Positions 62,294 to 64,000 of a stretch of DNA of 64,000 nucleotides are shown piece by piece. The translations under genes and the position numbers were made by a program. Under the pieces are notes generated by a model that had not been told where the DNA came from, did not search any database, and saw only the letters and a list, made by a program, of their open reading frames with translations. Source of the DNA: Nocardioides luteus (GTDB lineage Bacteria; Actinomycetota; Actinomycetes; Propionibacteriales; Nocardioidaceae); the NCBI RefSeq assembly GCF_015752315.1, contig NZ_JADOVJ010000001.1, positions 1,976,501-2,040,500 of the forward strand, in the 5' to 3' direction. Positions within the stretch are counted from its first letter, which is position 1. Each line of letters starts with the position of its first letter.

Positions 62294-64000
62294 ATGCACC
62301 GTTGGGACGCACCACCCAGAACCCGAGGCCGGGCTGCCCGCCTGGCCGCGATGATCGCCGCGACGGCGGCACTGATGGTCGGGATGAGCAGCACCGCACC
62401 CGCGCTCGCGACCCCTGAGTCACCCGAGCCGTCCGCTCCGAAGAGCGACACCGCCGACCCCCAGCAGGCCGCGGAAGGCGGTGACTGGACGACCTCGTTC
62501 GAGGAGGACGACCCCCAGCCGACCTGGGCCGATCTCGTCGACACCGGCGAGGACGGCACCCCGCGCACCGCGAACGTCGCCGGACCCGACGCCTTCGGCA
62601 TCCCGGGCGACATCTCCGAGCACATCACCGGCGTCACCGCGAGCGGGGAGAACACCGGCTCCGGTGAAGGTGCCGCCGAGCTCGTCGACGGTGACATCAA
62701 CACCAAGTGGCTCACCTTCGCGACCACCGGCTGGGTGCAGATCAAGCTCGACCAGCCCGTCAACGTCGTCAGGTACGCCCTCACCTCGGCCAACGACGCG
62801 GCCGAGCGTGACCCCAGGGACTGGGTGATCCAGGGATCCACCGACGGCCAGACCTGGACGACCGTCGACACCCGCACCGGCCAGTCCTGGGACGAGCGCT
62901 TCCAGACGCGAGAGTTCGAGATCGCCTCGCCGCAGGCCTACTCCCACTACCGCATCGACATCTCCGCCAACCAGAGCGGCGGCATCATCCAGCTCGCCGA
63001 GTGGCAGCTCTCCGACGGCTCCGAGCCCCCGCCGCCGCTGAAGAACATGACCAGCCACCCCGACGACGGCCCCGCCTCGGCGTACGCCGCGAAGTCGAAG
63101 GTCGGCTTCACCGGGGTGCACGCCTTCGAGTACGCCGGCAAGATCACCGCCGACAAGGGCCACTCCTACAACCGCGTCTTCGACGTCGACATCCCGGTCG
63201 GCAAGGAGACCGAGCTGTCCTACCTGGTCTTCCCGGAGTTCATCGACGGCGACCTGAGCTACCCGAGCACCTACACGTCGGTGGACCTGGCCTTCACCGA
63301 CGGCACCCTGCTCTCCGAGCTGGGCGCGCTCGACGCGCAGGGCTACGTACTGTCGCCGAAGGGTCAGGGCGAGTCGAAGTCGCTGTACACCAACCAGTGG
63401 AACAAGAAGACCTCCGTCATCGGCGACGTCGCGGCGGGCAGGACGATCGACCGCATCCTGGTCGCCGTCGACGCGCCGAGCGGTCCGACGAAGTTCCGTG
63501 GCTGGTACGACGACATCGCGATCACGGCCTCCCCGGACGAACCGCAGCCCACCAGCCGCGTCGACTACGCCGTCACGACCCGTGGCACCCAGTCCAGCGG
63601 CAGCTTCTCGCGAGGCAACAACATCCCCGCGACCGCGGTCCCGCACGGCTTCAACTTCTGGGCGCCGATGACCAACGCCGGCTCGCTGTCCTGGTTCTAC
63701 CGCTACCACCAGGACAACGACGCCCAGAACCGGACCAGCCTGCAGGCGCTGACGCTGAGCCACGAGACCAGCCCGTGGATGGGGGACCGGCAGACCTTCC
63801 AGGTGATGCCGTCGTCCGCCGAGGGCGTCCCCGACCCGGGGCGTAGGGCCCGTGCGCTCACCTTCGAGCACGACAACGAGACCGCCCGGCCCTACTACTA
63901 CAAGGTCGGCTTCGACAACGGCCAGAGCGCCGAGATCGCCCCGACCGACCACGCGGCCGTGTTCCGGTTCACCTACCCCGGCGACGATGCGAGCCTGGTG
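62294..64000 (+). CDS. Secreted GH92-family alpha-mannosidase-like protein, N-terminal part (cut by window edge)
   Basis: 569 codons visible, still open at the edge. Signal peptide 'RLAAMIAATAALMVGMSSTA' with 'PALA' cleavage. Residues ~110-235 are a discoidin-like F5/8 type C domain ('ENTGSGEGAAELVDGDINTK', 'WLTFATTGWVQIKLDQPVNV', 'YSHYRIDISANQSGGIIQLA'). Residues ~425-569 match the GH92 N-terminal beta-sandwich: 'VDYAVTTRGTQSSGSFSRGN' and 'AVPHGFNFWAPMTNAGSLSW'. GH92 enzymes are Ca2+-dependent exo-alpha-mannosidases; the catalytic domain is beyond the window. ATG 62294 has AAGGAG upstream. Controlled by the divergent LacI regulator. Confidence 0.9.
   Translation, partial: MHRWDAPPRTRGRAARLAAMIAATAALMVGMSSTAPALATPESPEPSAPKSDTADPQQAAEGGDWTTSFEEDDPQPTWADLVDTGEDGTPRTANVAGPDAFGIPGDISEHITGVTASGENTGSGEGAAELVDGDINTKWLTFATTGWVQIKLDQPVNVVRYALTSANDAAERDPRDWVIQGSTDGQTWTTVDTRTGQSWDERFQTREFEIASPQAYSHYRIDISANQSGGIIQLAEWQLSDGSEPPPPLKNMTSHPDDGPASAYAAKSKVGFTGVHAFEYAGKITADKGHSYNRVFDVDIPVGKETELSYLVFPEFIDGDLSYPSTYTSVDLAFTDGTLLSELGALDAQGYVLSPKGQGESKSLYTNQWNKKTSVIGDVAAGRTIDRILVAVDAPSGPTKFRGWYDDIAITASPDEPQPTSRVDYAVTTRGTQSSGSFSRGNNIPATAVPHGFNFWAPMTNAGSLSWFYRYHQDNDAQNRTSLQALTLSHETSPWMGDRQTFQVMPSSAEGVPDPGRRARALTFEHDNETARPYYYKVGFDNGQSAEIAPTDHAAVFRFTYPGDDASLV

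Overview
The window is a high-GC actinobacterial chromosome segment. Frequent GTG starts, ATGA/GTGA gene overlaps, recA-recX with a DUF3046 gene nearby, GAAC-N4-GTTC LexA boxes, actinobacterial-only families (DUF3263, DUF6153, the Cys leader peptide) and a PopR/ClpP pair all point to Actinomycetota. The gene set looks most like Nocardioidaceae (Nocardioides or a relative); that placement is inference. No rRNA, tRNA or CRISPR array was seen.

Layout. 1-8.1 kb: a GNAT fragment overlapping a HelD-like helicase gene, a drug/polysaccharide-type ABC exporter, a DinB-methyltransferase fusion, DUF3046 and an MFS exporter. 8.1-10.2 kb: a likely copper/metal cluster (DUF305, DUF6153, DUF4396) around a CsoR-like palindrome. 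10.2-15.5 kb: recA behind two LexA boxes, recX, a phosphoribosyltransferase, a GNAT, and an overlapping ppk2 / HipA-like kinase / DUF3037 operon. 15.6-19.3 kb: assimilatory sulfate reduction (sirohydrochlorin chelatase, APS/PAPS reductase, zinc-ribbon protein, sulfite reductase) preceded by a Cys-containing leader peptide. 19.5-28.2 kb: glyA, small genes, then two near-identical dicarboxylate symporters flanking a DcuSR/CitAB-type two-component system. 28.2-34.8 kb: a sugar ABC importer without its ATPase, an AidB-type acyl-CoA dehydrogenase and a K+ channel. 34.8-35.5 kb: DUF3263 flanked by two inverted copies of a promoter plus 36-bp hairpin unit. 35.6-44.1 kb: a secreted M4 protease, map, an ECF42-like sigma factor with its DGPF/YciI partner, a GNAT, a 2-hydroxyacid dehydrogenase, and a clpP pair with a PopR-like regulator and operators. 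44.3-45.4 kb: two paralogous Ser/Thr/Pro-rich anchored proteins.

45.6-54.4 kb is a compact integrative element. A large serine recombinase lies at its left end. A short operon with a RecA-like ATPase, an HK97-type major capsid protein without other virion or packaging genes, and a probable cargo zone (membrane protein, DUF4145 protein, small proteins) follow. It sits inside a metallo-beta-lactamase-fold hydrolase gene. The severed native 3' end remains at 45.4-45.6 kb, the element supplies a replacement 3' end at 54.2 kb, and a third copy of that 3' end at 53.7 kb shows that a second, mostly deleted element is stacked behind it. I read this as a capsid-bearing phage satellite or similar island.

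54.9-64 kb: SOS-regulated uvrA, a Rieske lipoprotein, a TPR protein, a secreted protein, and a LacI regulator divergent from a secreted GH92-type glycosidase cut by the window edge, with two LacI-type operators between them.
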